Of a stretch of DNA of 64,000 nucleotides, positions 9,334-17,362 are shown in pieces. Both the position numbers and the translations under genes were made by a program. The stretch is from Novosphingobium sp. FSW06-99. GTDB lineage: Bacteria > Pseudomonadota > Alphaproteobacteria > Sphingomonadales > Sphingomonadaceae. The notes beneath the pieces were generated by a model, which was given only the letters and a program-made list of their open reading frames with translations, had not been told where the DNA came from and searched no databases. The stretch's first letter is position 1. The number at the start of each line of letters is the position of its first letter. Location: contig NZ_KQ954257.1 of NCBI RefSeq assembly GCF_001519065.1, positions 124,001 to 188,000 of the forward strand. Direction: 5' to 3'.

Positions 9334-10091
9334 CGGTCAATCTCGGCTGGGCCGGTTTCCGCCAGAGCCTGGGCGAAATGCCACATGGCGGTTTCTTCGG
9401 CGAGCGCGTGGTAATGCGGATCGTCGATATCGATCCACCAGGCGTCCTCGATGTCGAGCGTGGCGGCGCGGTTGTAGGCGGCCAGCACTTGCACCCCTTC
9501 GGACAGCGAGCCGGCCTTGCCCGAGGCGATCGCCGCGCGAATTGCCGGCGCCAGTTCAGGCGTTGCCAGAAATGCCCCGCAATCGACCGCATCATAGGGC
9601 GTGATGGTCTTGCCGATCGCGCGGATCATCCCGCGCGTGTCGGTTTCGACCCAGGTGGCATCTTCGGGGTCGATCAACGGGCTGTCGATGCGGCGATCGA
9701 TCGCCAGGGTCAGCCCGCAATCGGCGGGTGCCTCGGTGATCAGCCGCGATAGGATTTCGACATCGAACAGATGGTCTGCCATCATCAGCAGATAATTGCC
9801 TTCGCACCGGGTCGCCCCGGCGATCACCGAATGGCCATTGGGCGTCGACCAGTCCGACAGCCGCACTGGCACGATCGCGATGCCCAGCCGCAGCGACAGG
9901 TCGGCCAGGAACATCTCCAGCCGGTTTGCCTCGTGCCCGGTAACCACCACCACGCGGGTGATCCCGGCCAGCACGGCCTGGCGAATCGACAGTTCGATGA
10001 TCGGAATGCCGCACACCGGGGTGAGCGGCTTGGAAGGCGACAGCGCGGCAAGGCGGCTGCCGTAACCGGCGGCGATAATCAAAGCGTCCAA
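9330..10091 (-). CDS. Sugar/inositol-phosphate nucleotidyltransferase (probable CTP:inositol-1-phosphate cytidylyltransferase)
   Basis: GT-A fold nucleotidyltransferase, about 253 residues. The N-terminal signature is LIIAAGYGSRL followed by SKPLTPVCGIPIIE; the metal-binding aspartate is in LLMMADHLFD. Next to inositol-3-phosphate synthase and a CDP-alcohol phosphatidyltransferase, the likely reaction is CTP plus inositol 1-phosphate to CDP-inositol. That is an inference from context and from the IPCT/DIPPS enzymes of thermophiles. TTG 10091 is preferred because GGGAGAAG lies 4 bases upstream; ATG 10112 lacks a ribosome site. It is separated from the synthase by a strong terminator at 10123-10159, so it must have its own promoter or rely on read-through. 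Confidence 0.78.
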   Translation of the reverse strand: MDALIIAAGYGSRLAALSPSKPLTPVCGIPIIELSIRQAVLAGITRVVVVTGHEANRLEMFLADLSLRLGIAIVPVRLSDWSTPNGHSVIAGATRCEGNYLLMMADHLFDVEILSRLITEAPADCGLTLAIDRRIDSPLIDPEDATWVETDTRGMIRAIGKTITPYDAVDCGAFLATPELAPAIRAAIASGKAGSLSEGVQVLAAYNRAATLDIEDAWWIDIDDPHYHALAEETAMWHFAQALAETGPAEIDR

Positions 10092-10122
10092 TGCGCTTCT
10101 CCCCGTAAACATGGCACGACCG

Positions 10123-10159
10123 AAAAAGGCGGCGTCAGCATGGTGCCGACGCCGCCTTT
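10123..10159 (-). terminator. Intrinsic terminator of inositol-3-phosphate synthase gene
   Basis: AAAGGCGGCGTC and GACGCCGCCTTT form a perfect 12-bp stem around an 11-base loop. Read leftward, the stem runs into five T residues (the A-run at 10123-10127). It lies 21 bases after the synthase stop. Confidence 0.8.
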
Positions 10160-10180
10160 GACGATCTGGTGCAAACCGGA

Positions 10181-11281
10181 TTACTCGGCCGCGAGGGCCG
10201 GTTCGGTGATGTATTCTTCGACCAGTTGCGCAGCGACATCGTCGCTGAACTGCTGGGGCGGGTGCTTGCAGAAATAGGCCGACGGACCGACCAGCGCCCC
10301 ACCTTCACCGCGTTCCAGCGCAACCTTGCAGCAACGGATTGCATCCATCACGCAGGCGGCCGAATTCGGGCTGTCTTCGACCGACAGGCGCAGCTCAAGG
10401 TTCATCGGCACATTGCCCCACTGCGTGCCTTCGAGGCGCAGGAAGCACAGCTTGTTGTCCTTTTGCCATGGCACATAGTCCGATGGGCCGACGTGGATGT
10501 TTTCATCCGCCAGACGCTGGACCAGCATGGCCTGCACTGCCTCGGTCTTCGATTCCTTCTTGCTGCCCAGCCGCTGACGGTCGAGCATGTTCATGAAATC
10601 GGTGTTGCCGCCGGTGTTGAGCTGATAGGTCTTTTCAACCGTCACGCCGCGCGCGCCGAACAGGCTCGACAACACGCGGTGAACGATCGTCGCACCGACT
10701 TGGGCCTTGATGTCGTCGCCGACGATCGGCAGGCGCTTGGCGCGGAACCGGGCTTCCCATTCGGGGGTGCTGGCGATGAACACCGGCATGCAGTTGACCA
10801 CAGCCACGCCCGCTTCGAGCGCCGCTTCCATATAGAATTCGGTCGCCGTCTGCGATCCGACCGGCAGGAAGTTGAGCAGCACTTCGGTGCCGCTGGCCTT
10901 GAGCGCAGCAACCATCCCGTCATGCGTGACTTCGGGTGCATCGGCGACGATGAAACCGCGTTCGCCCATGCCGGTCATATGGTCGGCCACCCCGTCAAGG
11001 ATGCGACCCATGATCACTTTGGCACCGGTTTGCGGAACATCGGCGTGGAACACGGCGGTGCAGTTCGGCCCGGCAAAGATTGCCTCGCCGATATCCTTGC
11101 CCACCTTGCGTGCATCGACGTCGACGCCGAGCACGAATTCCACGTCACCTGCACCATATCCGCCGATCCGGTCGTGGATCAGACCTCCTGCAGAATTGTT
11201 CTGACGGTAAAAATAAACCCCCTGGACAAGTGAGCTGGCGCAGTTGCCCACGCCGATCACCGCGACCTTGATTGGCTTCAT
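10181..11281 (-). CDS. ino1: Inositol-3-phosphate synthase (MIPS)
   Basis: Converts glucose 6-phosphate to 1L-myo-inositol 3-phosphate (equivalent to D-inositol 1-phosphate numbering in some schemes) using NAD. The 366 residues fit the short prokaryotic class. The nucleotide motif is VAVIGVGNCASSLVQG at residues 6-21. The central catalytic block includes NFLPVGSQTATEFYMEAAL and NCMPVFIAS. The C-terminal half has QLNTGGNTDFMNML, WQKDNKLCFLRLEG and LRLSVEDSPNSA. AGAGGA lies about 9 bases before ATG 11281. It is divergent from the CDP-alcohol phosphatidyltransferase at 11504, and the nucleotidyltransferase lies downstream. Together they suggest an inositol phosphodiester or inositol lipid. Confidence 0.95.
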   Translation of the reverse strand: MKPIKVAVIGVGNCASSLVQGVYFYRQNNSAGGLIHDRIGGYGAGDVEFVLGVDVDARKVGKDIGEAIFAGPNCTAVFHADVPQTGAKVIMGRILDGVADHMTGMGERGFIVADAPEVTHDGMVAALKASGTEVLLNFLPVGSQTATEFYMEAALEAGVAVVNCMPVFIASTPEWEARFRAKRLPIVGDDIKAQVGATIVHRVLSSLFGARGVTVEKTYQLNTGGNTDFMNMLDRQRLGSKKESKTEAVQAMLVQRLADENIHVGPSDYVPWQKDNKLCFLRLEGTQWGNVPMNLELRLSVEDSPNSAACVMDAIRCCKVALERGEGGALVGPSAYFCKHPPQQFSDDVAAQLVEEYITEPALAAE

Positions 11282-11503
11282 GTAAGCACGTCCTCTTCGA
11301 CAGGCACCGCTACTGGATGGCTGTCACCAAAGTGCCTTAGTTTGCGAAATCGGCCCGGAATGCAAGCGGAATCCCCCGATTGTCAAGCAAGCCAAGGAAA
11401 CCATGGCGATTTTACAGCACAGTGGCGCTCGCCGCAAAGGCAGACTATGGCCGACGAATCCGGCCGGCACGGCGCTTTTAGACGCAGGATGAAGATTACC
11501 GCC

Positions 11504-12442
11504 ATGGCGAATGCCCCCCGCGAACGGCCGCGCCGCCCGCGCGAATTGCAGGATTCGCTCAATTATTATCTCTATCATCCATTGGCTTGGCGCCTGGCCA
11601 GGGCGCTGTCGCGGACCCCGGTAACGCCCAATATGGTCTCGGTGGCAGGGGCGCTGTTCGTGGTCGCGGCCGGCATCGTCTATTGGCGCGGGCCGGGTTG
11701 GGGGCTGCTGTGGCCCTGGAGTCCGCTGCTTGGCTTGACGCTGCACATGACCTGGCACGTCGTCGATGGCGCCGATGGCGATCTGGCGCGGCTGACCGGC
11801 CGGACCAGTCCGCTGGGCGAACTGATCGACGGTATCTGCGATTATGCCGGTCACGTCGTGCTCTATATCATTCTGGTGATCATTCTGGCGCCGTCGATCG
11901 GGTGGGGCTGGGCATGGTTCTGGGCGCTGGCGGCGGGGGCCAGCCACGTGGCCCAGGCCAATTTCGTCGAAGTGCAACGGCGGTTCTACCAGTACTGGAC
12001 CTATGGTGTGCCGTGGCTCAACAACGCCACGCAGGCCGATGCCGCGTTGTTTCGCGACAAGCGCGGGGTTTCGTGGATCTTGCGCGGGTTTGTGCTCGGC
12101 TATCTGCGGCTTGCCTCGGGGATGAGCCCCAATGCGCTGATCATCGATCGCGCGGTAACCGCCGCGATTGCCGCCGATCGCGCCGGTGACGGCACCGCGC
12201 TGGCGCGGATTCGCGGTGAGGTGCAGCGTGAACAGCGTCCCTTGCTGGTCCTGCTCAAGGTGCTCGGCCCCAATCCGCGCGCGATCACGCTGGGCATCGC
12301 GATGCTGATCGGCAGCCCGCTGTGGTATTTCGTCTATCAGTCGCTGGCGCTCAACGCACTGCTGTTCGTCGCGGTGCAGCGCGGCGATGCGGCGGCCTTG
12401 CGCGTGGTCAATCGTCTCGGGCTGGCGCACGCCCCTCTATGA
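11504..12442 (+). CDS. CDP-alcohol phosphatidyltransferase family membrane protein
   Basis: Integral membrane enzyme that transfers a phospho-group from a CDP-alcohol to a second alcohol. The family signature D-x2-DG-x2-AR-x8-G-x3-D-x3-D is perfect: it begins at VVDGADGDLAR and runs to GELIDGICD. Several hydrophobic helices follow, including VVLYIILVIILAPSIGW. A cytosolic-looking stretch (~210-260) and two more helices end the protein. With inositol-3-phosphate synthase divergent and a nucleotidyltransferase beyond it, CDP-inositol or CDP-diacylglycerol plus inositol phosphate are the likely substrates (inference). The start is uncertain: ATG 11504 gives a typical N-terminus, but ATG 11447 has AAAGG 6 bases upstream. 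The 3' end overlaps the MFS gene by 35 bases. Confidence 0.85.
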   Translation: MANAPRERPRRPRELQDSLNYYLYHPLAWRLARALSRTPVTPNMVSVAGALFVVAAGIVYWRGPGWGLLWPWSPLLGLTLHMTWHVVDGADGDLARLTGRTSPLGELIDGICDYAGHVVLYIILVIILAPSIGWGWAWFWALAAGASHVAQANFVEVQRRFYQYWTYGVPWLNNATQADAALFRDKRGVSWILRGFVLGYLRLASGMSPNALIIDRAVTAAIAADRAGDGTALARIRGEVQREQRPLLVLLKVLGPNPRAITLGIAMLIGSPLWYFVYQSLALNALLFVAVQRGDAAALRVVNRLGLAHAPL

Positions 12443-13754
12443 ACAGCGCCAGCACGCCCAGCACCAACAGCTCGATCAGCACCCACACCATCCAGTGCGA
12501 ATGGTTATAGAGCCACACGCCGATGGCGGGTGACACGATATAGGCAGATCCGTTGACCGCCGCGACAATGCCCGCGGCCTGGCCCTGTTCGCCTGGCCCC
12601 ACGGCCAGGCTGGTACCCGCGGTAAACCCCGGCCGGAACAGGCCAAAGCCCAGCGAACAGATCGCAAAGCCGGTGGCAATGGCATGGAGATTGGTGCCCA
12701 GCGCCACCGGCAGGGCCCCCACCGCGATCAGTGCCATGCCCAGCATGGTTGACGTGCGCGGGCCCAGCGCCAGCATCGGGATCAGGCCCCATTGCGCCAG
12801 CAGCATGGCGATCGCGCCGCACATCAGCACCAGCCCGATCGGCCCTGCCGCGGCATCGGGCTGATGGCGCAACCCCAACCGGTCGAGCAGCAGAAAGCCG
12901 ATGACCCCCAGCATGATCGATTGCGCCTGCCCGCCCAGCATGCCGGCAATCAGCCAGCGGCGAATGCGCCGGTCGCCCCAGCGCAAGTGCAGCGGCGCGG
13001 CGGTGTTGTCCCGATCGGCCATATCGGGGTCGTGCGGCCAGCCATCGGCATTTTCGTCATAGCGCGGTGATGCCCGATGCGCGGGGGCATGTTCGCGCAG
13101 ATGATCGATATCGGGCGAATCATCGGGCAGGCGCAGGCGCAGCATCATCAGCACCCCCAGCGCGCCCAGCGTGAAGGCGATGAACGGACCGATCAGCCCG
13201 ACCCCCGGCACGATCAGCAAGGGCGCCAGTGCGGGACCCAGCGCCGTGCCCAGGCCAAAGCTCGACGCGATCATCGACAGCGCCTTGGTGCGTTCGGCGC
13301 GGCTGGTGCGGCTGGCGACATAGGCCTGGACCGCAGGCGGCGCGGCCGACCCGAACGTGCCATAGAGCGAGCGCGCGGCGGCAAACAGCCCGATCGCGGC
13401 CATCCCGCTGACCGCGCCCTTCAGGCCCGCCAGCAGGGCACCGCCACACAGCGCAAACGAAAGGGCAAAGGCGGCCAGCCCCAGCGACATCATCGCCTTG
13501 CAACCCAGCCGGTCGGACCGGCGCGCCCAGAACGGCGCCAGCAGCATCCACAACAGCGCCGACCAGGAATAGGCCAGGCTGACCCAGACATCGGGAATGC
13601 CCAGATGCGTGCCGATCGAGGGCATCACCGATTGCATCGCGGTGTTGCCCGCCGCAACGATCAGCATGACCGCAAACAGCAGTGCCATGCGCCCCGGCGG
13701 CAAAGCGTCGGTGTTGTCGTCATCGGCGTGCGTCAAGGCGGCTTCGGTTGCCAC
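12408..13754 (-). CDS. MFS transporter
   Basis: Major facilitator superfamily carrier of about 448 residues in the inner membrane. Transport segments start with MALLFAVMLIVAAGNTAM; the loop 2-3 motif A appears as FWARRSDRLGCKAMM. The two six-helix halves are joined by a charged cytosolic loop (~215-265, with DDSPDIDHLREHAPAHRASP). Substrate unknown; the layout resembles multidrug or metabolite exporters. GTG 13754 is preferred because GGAGG lies 4 bases upstream; an open frame extends further but without a ribosome site. Its 3' end overlaps the convergent CDP-alcohol phosphatidyltransferase gene. Confidence 0.85.
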   Translation of the reverse strand: MATEAALTHADDDNTDALPPGRMALLFAVMLIVAAGNTAMQSVMPSIGTHLGIPDVWVSLAYSWSALLWMLLAPFWARRSDRLGCKAMMSLGLAAFALSFALCGGALLAGLKGAVSGMAAIGLFAAARSLYGTFGSAAPPAVQAYVASRTSRAERTKALSMIASSFGLGTALGPALAPLLIVPGVGLIGPFIAFTLGALGVLMMLRLRLPDDSPDIDHLREHAPAHRASPRYDENADGWPHDPDMADRDNTAAPLHLRWGDRRIRRWLIAGMLGGQAQSIMLGVIGFLLLDRLGLRHQPDAAAGPIGLVLMCGAIAMLLAQWGLIPMLALGPRTSTMLGMALIAVGALPVALGTNLHAIATGFAICSLGFGLFRPGFTAGTSLAVGPGEQGQAAGIVAAVNGSAYIVSPAIGVWLYNHSHWMVWVLIELLVLGVLALFIEGRAPARDD

Positions 13755-13919
13755 ATCCCCTCCCGTTCTTGGCCTGTTGCGCGGGCAAACAGGACCATGT
13801 TGCGTTTTGCAACCCATCGGGAAAGTCCGGTAGGATGCCTGCACGAGGCTTGCAATGGGGGGCATATTTTGCGAGCGGATGGTGCCCAGACTTAATCTGT
13901 TGCCGAAAGAGACATTTCG

Positions 13920-14549
13920 ATGATGGCACCAACCGGTTTTGCCACCGAACCACTGCCTGCTCGCATCCGTCGCAAAGTGCGTGCGCTGCTTGGCCCAATG
14001 GGCTTTTTCCTCAAGGGTTTCGTCAAGAATCCGGTGATGGTCGGGGCCATCGTGCCGTCATCACGGCGCACCATCACGCGGGTTCTGGCGCCGGTCGACT
14101 GGGACCGGTGCCGACTGTTTGTTGAATACGGGCCGGGTGTCGGCACCTTTACCAAGCCGGTGCTTGATCGCCTGCGGCGCGACGGCACGCTGATCGTGAT
14201 CGACACCAATCTCGATTTCATCGCCTACCTGAAGGCGACGATCGGCGATTCGCGGTTCAGTGCGGTGCACGGATCGGCCAGCGATGTCGAAGCGATCGTG
14301 GCAGCCCACGGGTTCGATCACGCCGATTACGTGCTGTCGGGCCTGCCGTTCACGACTTTGCCGCCCGGTGTCGGGCCCGCGATCATGGCTGCCACCCAGC
14401 GCGTGCTGCGTTCCGGCGGGGCGTTTCTGGTCTATCAGTACACTGCGCGTGCCCGCGCGCTGATGCGGCCCTATTTTCCGCGCATCGACAAAGGGTTCGA
14501 ACCGATCAACGTGCCGCCTTGCGTGATCAGCTGGGGCTGGAAGGACTGA
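13920..14549 (+). CDS. Class I methyltransferase, PmtA-like phospholipid N-methyltransferase family
   Basis: A 209-residue SAM-dependent methyltransferase. An N-terminal amphipathic part precedes FFLKGFVKNPVMVGAIVPSS, a block typical of bacterial PmtA-type enzymes and related ErmA-like proteins. SAM motif I is FVEYGPGVGTFT; IVIDTNLDF is motif II; VLSGLPFTTLPP resembles the motif IV region. PmtA makes mono- to tri-methylated phosphatidylethanolamine, but related proteins in this family have unproven substrates, so the reaction is inferred. AAAGAG precedes ATG 13920. The last 23 bases overlap the convergent membrane protein gene. Confidence 0.75.
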   Translation: MMAPTGFATEPLPARIRRKVRALLGPMGFFLKGFVKNPVMVGAIVPSSRRTITRVLAPVDWDRCRLFVEYGPGVGTFTKPVLDRLRRDGTLIVIDTNLDFIAYLKATIGDSRFSAVHGSASDVEAIVAAHGFDHADYVLSGLPFTTLPPGVGPAIMAATQRVLRSGGAFLVYQYTARARALMRPYFPRIDKGFEPINVPPCVISWGWKD

Positions 14550-15345
14550 CCGATGACCCGGCCCCGTGCACGGGGCCGAGCTGGTCATAAGTCGAGGCGA
14601 TGATCGCCGTGTAATAGGTATAGCCCACCGCAAACAGCACCGCGCCAATCGCCTCGCCGATCATGCGTTGCACCTCGGCTTGCGGTACAGCCGTTGCCAG
14701 CACGCCCGCCACGATCATCGCCAGCACGTAGACGACCAGGAACAGGGTGATCGCCGGGCCGACATAGAGCATGATCCGCAAGGTGTGGCCGCGCGTGCGC
14801 GCCAGCCCGCCGATGATCGCGCGGATCGGGTTGCGCAACCGCTGCGTGACCATTTCGGGCCCGACCAGCACGACGCGCACCAGCGGATAGATCATCACCA
14901 CCAAGGAAACGAACGCGGCGACCAGTGTGGGCAGGATCGCCGACAGCGCGCTGACCACGACCACCCACATGACCGACAGCGCCAGCGATGTCAGGATCTG
15001 CGCGGCGAGATAGCTTGGCAACAGCCGGATGCCCACACCGATTGCCTTGCCCACGGTCGGCCGGTCGCGATCAAGCAGCATCACCAGCAAAGTCAGATAC
15101 CCGACCAGCATCGGCAACGACAGCACCACCAGGATGGGCCCGGCCTTGGTGTAGAATTCCATGATGGCATCGGTCATCGCGGCCTGGTTCATCGTGCCGG
15201 TCAGCGCAGGGGTCGGCACGACGACGGCCCCGATCAGCCCGGGCAGCAGAAAAAACACCCCGCCAATCGCGGTCAGCATGTCGCGATTGGCCGAAACCAT
15301 GCGTCTTGCGCTTTGCCATGCGCTGCTGCTGTCCAGAGTCACCAC
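14527..15345 (-). CDS. Multi-pass membrane protein of unknown function
   Basis: A 272-residue protein with about six hydrophobic segments: [20 protein letters not shown] (~23-42), a pair near ~68-90, [21 protein letters not shown] (~125-147), [33 protein letters not shown] (~190-212) and [15 protein letters not shown] (~235-250). The repeated arrangement recalls glycerophosphodiesterase-type membrane domains and YciC-like proteins, but I cannot place it firmly. There is no signal for catalysis. It starts at GTG 15345 (or the adjacent GTG 15342). It is transcribed away from lipB and converges on the methyltransferase. Confidence 0.7.
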   Translation of the reverse strand: MVTLDSSSAWQSARRMVSANRDMLTAIGGVFFLLPGLIGAVVVPTPALTGTMNQAAMTDAIMEFYTKAGPILVVLSLPMLVGYLTLLVMLLDRDRPTVGKAIGVGIRLLPSYLAAQILTSLALSVMWVVVVSALSAILPTLVAAFVSLVVMIYPLVRVVLVGPEMVTQRLRNPIRAIIGGLARTRGHTLRIMLYVGPAITLFLVVYVLAMIVAGVLATAVPQAEVQRMIGEAIGAVLFAVGYTYYTAIIASTYDQLGPVHGAGSSVSPSSPS

Positions 15346-15373
15346 TATTCAAAACCTCGCTGTTCAAGCCTGT

Positions 15374-15415
15374 CTCTAGAGCATCGGGACGACCGGAGGG
15401 AACCGGTTTTCGCGA
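15374..15415. repeat. Dispersed intergenic repeat, copy 1 (CTAGAGCATCG...AACCGGTTTT)
   Basis: Just upstream of lipB the sequence reads CTCTAGAGCATCGG, then 11 variable bases, then GGGAACCGGTTTTCGCG. The same two ends occur in reverse orientation at 22062-22097. This type of element is widespread between genes in alphaproteobacteria; its function is unknown. Confidence 0.6.
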
Positions 15416-15459
15416 TATCCCGCTTGCATGGCCCGCAGAGCAACGCCAAGAGACGCCAC

Positions 15460-16125
15460 ATGGACGCCGACCCGACCCACGACGCGATCGAGATTCGACG
15501 CGAATCCGCGCGCGTCGACTACCGCACGGCGCTCGATGCGATGACCGAACGCAATGCCGCGATCGCCGAGCACCGTGCGTGCGAATTGATTTGGCTGCTC
15601 GAACATCCGCCGGTCTATACCGCCGGAACCAGCGCGGTGCGGTCCGAATTGCTCGATCCGCGGTTTGACGTGGTCGAGGCCGGGCGCGGCGGGCGCTATA
15701 CGTATCATGGCCCGGGGCAACGCATCGGCTATCTGATGCTCGATTTGCGCACCCGCGCGCGCGACGTGCGCGGGTTTGTCCACGCGGTCGAAGGCTGGGT
15801 GATCGACACGCTGGGCGATTTCGGCGTCGAAGCCTGGCGCGCGCCGGGACGGATCGGCATCTGGACGCGCGGCCGCGACGGTCAGGAGGCCAAGATCGGC
15901 GCAATCGGCATCCGCATCCGCCGCTGGGTGACGATGCACGGGTTTGCCGTCAATCTGTCGCCCGACCTGTCGCATTTCGGCGGAATCGTGCCCTGCGGCA
16001 TTGCCGACCATGGTGTCACCAGCCTGGCTGACCTGGGGCTGGAGGTTACGGGCGAGGCGTGGGATAGAGCGTTGCTGGCGCGTCTCGACGGCTTTCTGGC
16101 AAACCTCGATCAACCGTGTCCCTGA
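15460..16125 (+). CDS. lipB: Lipoyl(octanoyl) transferase
   Basis: Moves octanoyl groups from acyl carrier protein to the lipoyl domains of 2-oxoacid dehydrogenases and the glycine cleavage system, the first step of lipoate assembly. The 221 residues are normal in length. The family signature is [20 protein letters not shown]. The catalytic lysine is in [11 protein letters not shown] and the acyl-thioester cysteine is in [20 protein letters not shown] 15460 ([13 protein letters not shown]) gives the usual N-terminus although the ribosome site is weak. A long open frame continues upstream, antisense to the membrane protein gene, and is not part of lipB. A lipoprotein gene follows 17 bases later. 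Confidence 0.95.
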   Translation: MDADPTHDAIEIRRESARVDYRTALDAMTERNAAIAEHRACELIWLLEHPPVYTAGTSAVRSELLDPRFDVVEAGRGGRYTYHGPGQRIGYLMLDLRTRARDVRGFVHAVEGWVIDTLGDFGVEAWRAPGRIGIWTRGRDGQEAKIGAIGIRIRRWVTMHGFAVNLSPDLSHFGGIVPCGIADHGVTSLADLGLEVTGEAWDRALLARLDGFLANLDQPCP

Positions 16126-16142
16126 CAGGCGGAACCGTACCC

Positions 16143-16430
16143 ATGTCCATCCGATCCGTGTGTGTCCTGCCTGCCTTGACTTGCGCGCTGATGCTCGCCG
16201 GGTGTGACAAACCGGCGCAGCCGGCACCGGGCAAGGCCGCCGGGGCCGATGTGCTGCCCGGAACGATCAGCGACAGCATGCTCGATCTGGACCAGTCGCG
16301 CGCACGGCCCTTGCTGCAACCGGTGCCGCGCAACCCGACCGCCGCCACCGACACGGCCAGTGATGCGCCAAGCGAAGCCGCTGCCGCCGATAGCGCGGCG
16401 CCGCCGCCTGCACCTGCGCCGACCAACTAA
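16143..16430 (+). CDS. Small lipoprotein, Pro/Ala-rich
   Basis: A 95-residue predicted lipoprotein. The signal peptide ends in a clear lipobox, MLAGC, with the lipidated cysteine at about residue 21. The mature part is short, Ala/Pro rich and probably unstructured, ending APPPAPAPTN. No family is recognised. It starts 17 bases after lipB, with GGCGGA about 8 bases before ATG 16143. The stop overlaps that of the convergent CoA ester lyase by 4 bases. Its function is unknown. Confidence 0.7.
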   Translation: MSIRSVCVLPALTCALMLAGCDKPAQPAPGKAAGADVLPGTISDSMLDLDQSRARPLLQPVPRNPTAATDTASDAPSEAAAADSAAPPPAPAPTN

Positions 16431-17305
16431 TCGAGGCCGAGCAGCGCGCGCGCCTGCCGTAGATGCGGCTGGTCGATCATCCTGCCATCAATCTGCAAGG
16501 CGCCGACACCGGGGTTGGCGGCAAACGCCGCGACAATCGCGCGCGCTTCGGCCAGTGCGGCTGCATCGGGGGCAAAAGCGCGATTGATGATCGGCACTTG
16601 CGCGGGATGGATCGCCAGCATGCCCGCAAAACCATCCGCCGCCGCGTGTGCGGCGACGACCGCCAGCCCTGCCTCATCGCGGAAATCGGCGTGCAGCGTG
16701 TCGATCGCCCAGATTTCGAGCGCGTGCGCGACCAGCAGGGTCTGCGTGCGCACCCAGCGGAATGTGTCGGTCCAGTGCCCGCGCGGATCGCGCTTGCGCG
16801 TCACGCCCAGTGCCGCGCCCAGGTCTTCCGCGCCCCAGGTCAGCCCGGCCAGGCGGGGCAACGTGGCCTCGACATAGGCGGGAATGGTGACCGCCGCGCG
16901 CGCGGTTTCGCTTACCAGCGGCAGGATGCGGGTCTGCCCCGGCGTCAAGCCGTGGGTGTGTTCCAGTGTGTCGAGTTCGGCACTGATCTGCGCGATCTGA
17001 TCGGGCCCGGCGGCCTTGGGCACCATGATCCCGGTGGGCGCGCCGCCGATGATCGCGGCCAGATCGTCGCGCCAAAGCCGGGTGTCGAGCGCGTTGATGC
17101 GCACCCAGACCTGGCTGTCGCCGCCCCGGTTGGCGGCATCGCCCAGCCATGCGGCCGTGGTTGCGCGGCCAATCGGTTTGCGCTCGTCGGATACCGCATC
17201 TTCCAGATCGATGATCAGCGCATCGGCACCGGTGGCTTGCGCCTTGGCCAGCTTGCGATCGCTGTCGCCGGGAATGAACAGCCAGGAACGCGGTGTCGAT
17301 GTCAT
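16427..17305 (-). CDS. CoA ester lyase (HpcH/HpaI aldolase / CitE-like)
   Basis: A 292-residue TIM-barrel enzyme of the citrate lyase beta / malyl-CoA lyase group. Diagnostic blocks are SWLFIPGDSDRKLAKAQATG (substrate-entry N-terminus), ADALIIDLEDAVSDERK with the acidic metal ligand, WVRINAL, GIMVPKAAGP, and LTWGAEDLGAALG with the second acidic ligand. The C-terminus has GFAGMLAIHPAQV, the CoA-binding segment. Likely reactions are cleavage or condensation of malyl-, citramalyl- or beta-hydroxyacyl-CoA; the exact substrate is open. It lies 57 bases after the ene-reductase gene, separated by a hairpin. Confidence 0.87.
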   Translation of the reverse strand: MTSTPRSWLFIPGDSDRKLAKAQATGADALIIDLEDAVSDERKPIGRATTAAWLGDAANRGGDSQVWVRINALDTRLWRDDLAAIIGGAPTGIMVPKAAGPDQIAQISAELDTLEHTHGLTPGQTRILPLVSETARAAVTIPAYVEATLPRLAGLTWGAEDLGAALGVTRKRDPRGHWTDTFRWVRTQTLLVAHALEIWAIDTLHADFRDEAGLAVVAAHAAADGFAGMLAIHPAQVPIINRAFAPDAAALAEARAIVAAFAANPGVGALQIDGRMIDQPHLRQARALLGLD

Positions 17306-17330
17306 GCGTCACTCACCCGAAAGAGAGGTA

Positions 17331-17353
17331 CCGCCGCCCAATCCGGGCGGCGG
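17331..17353 (-). terminator. Hairpin downstream of ene-reductase gene
   Basis: CCGCCGCCC and GGGCGGCGG form a perfect 9-bp stem with a 5-base loop, 9 bases past the ene-reductase stop on the minus strand. There is no T-run, so attenuation or partial termination before the CoA ester lyase gene is possible. Confidence 0.4.
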
Positions 17354-17362
17354 CAGCCCCGG

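Noticed and set aside
14566..15459. Long N-terminal extension of the lipB frame
   Set aside because: It lies antisense to the membrane protein gene; the LipB domain begins near 15460.
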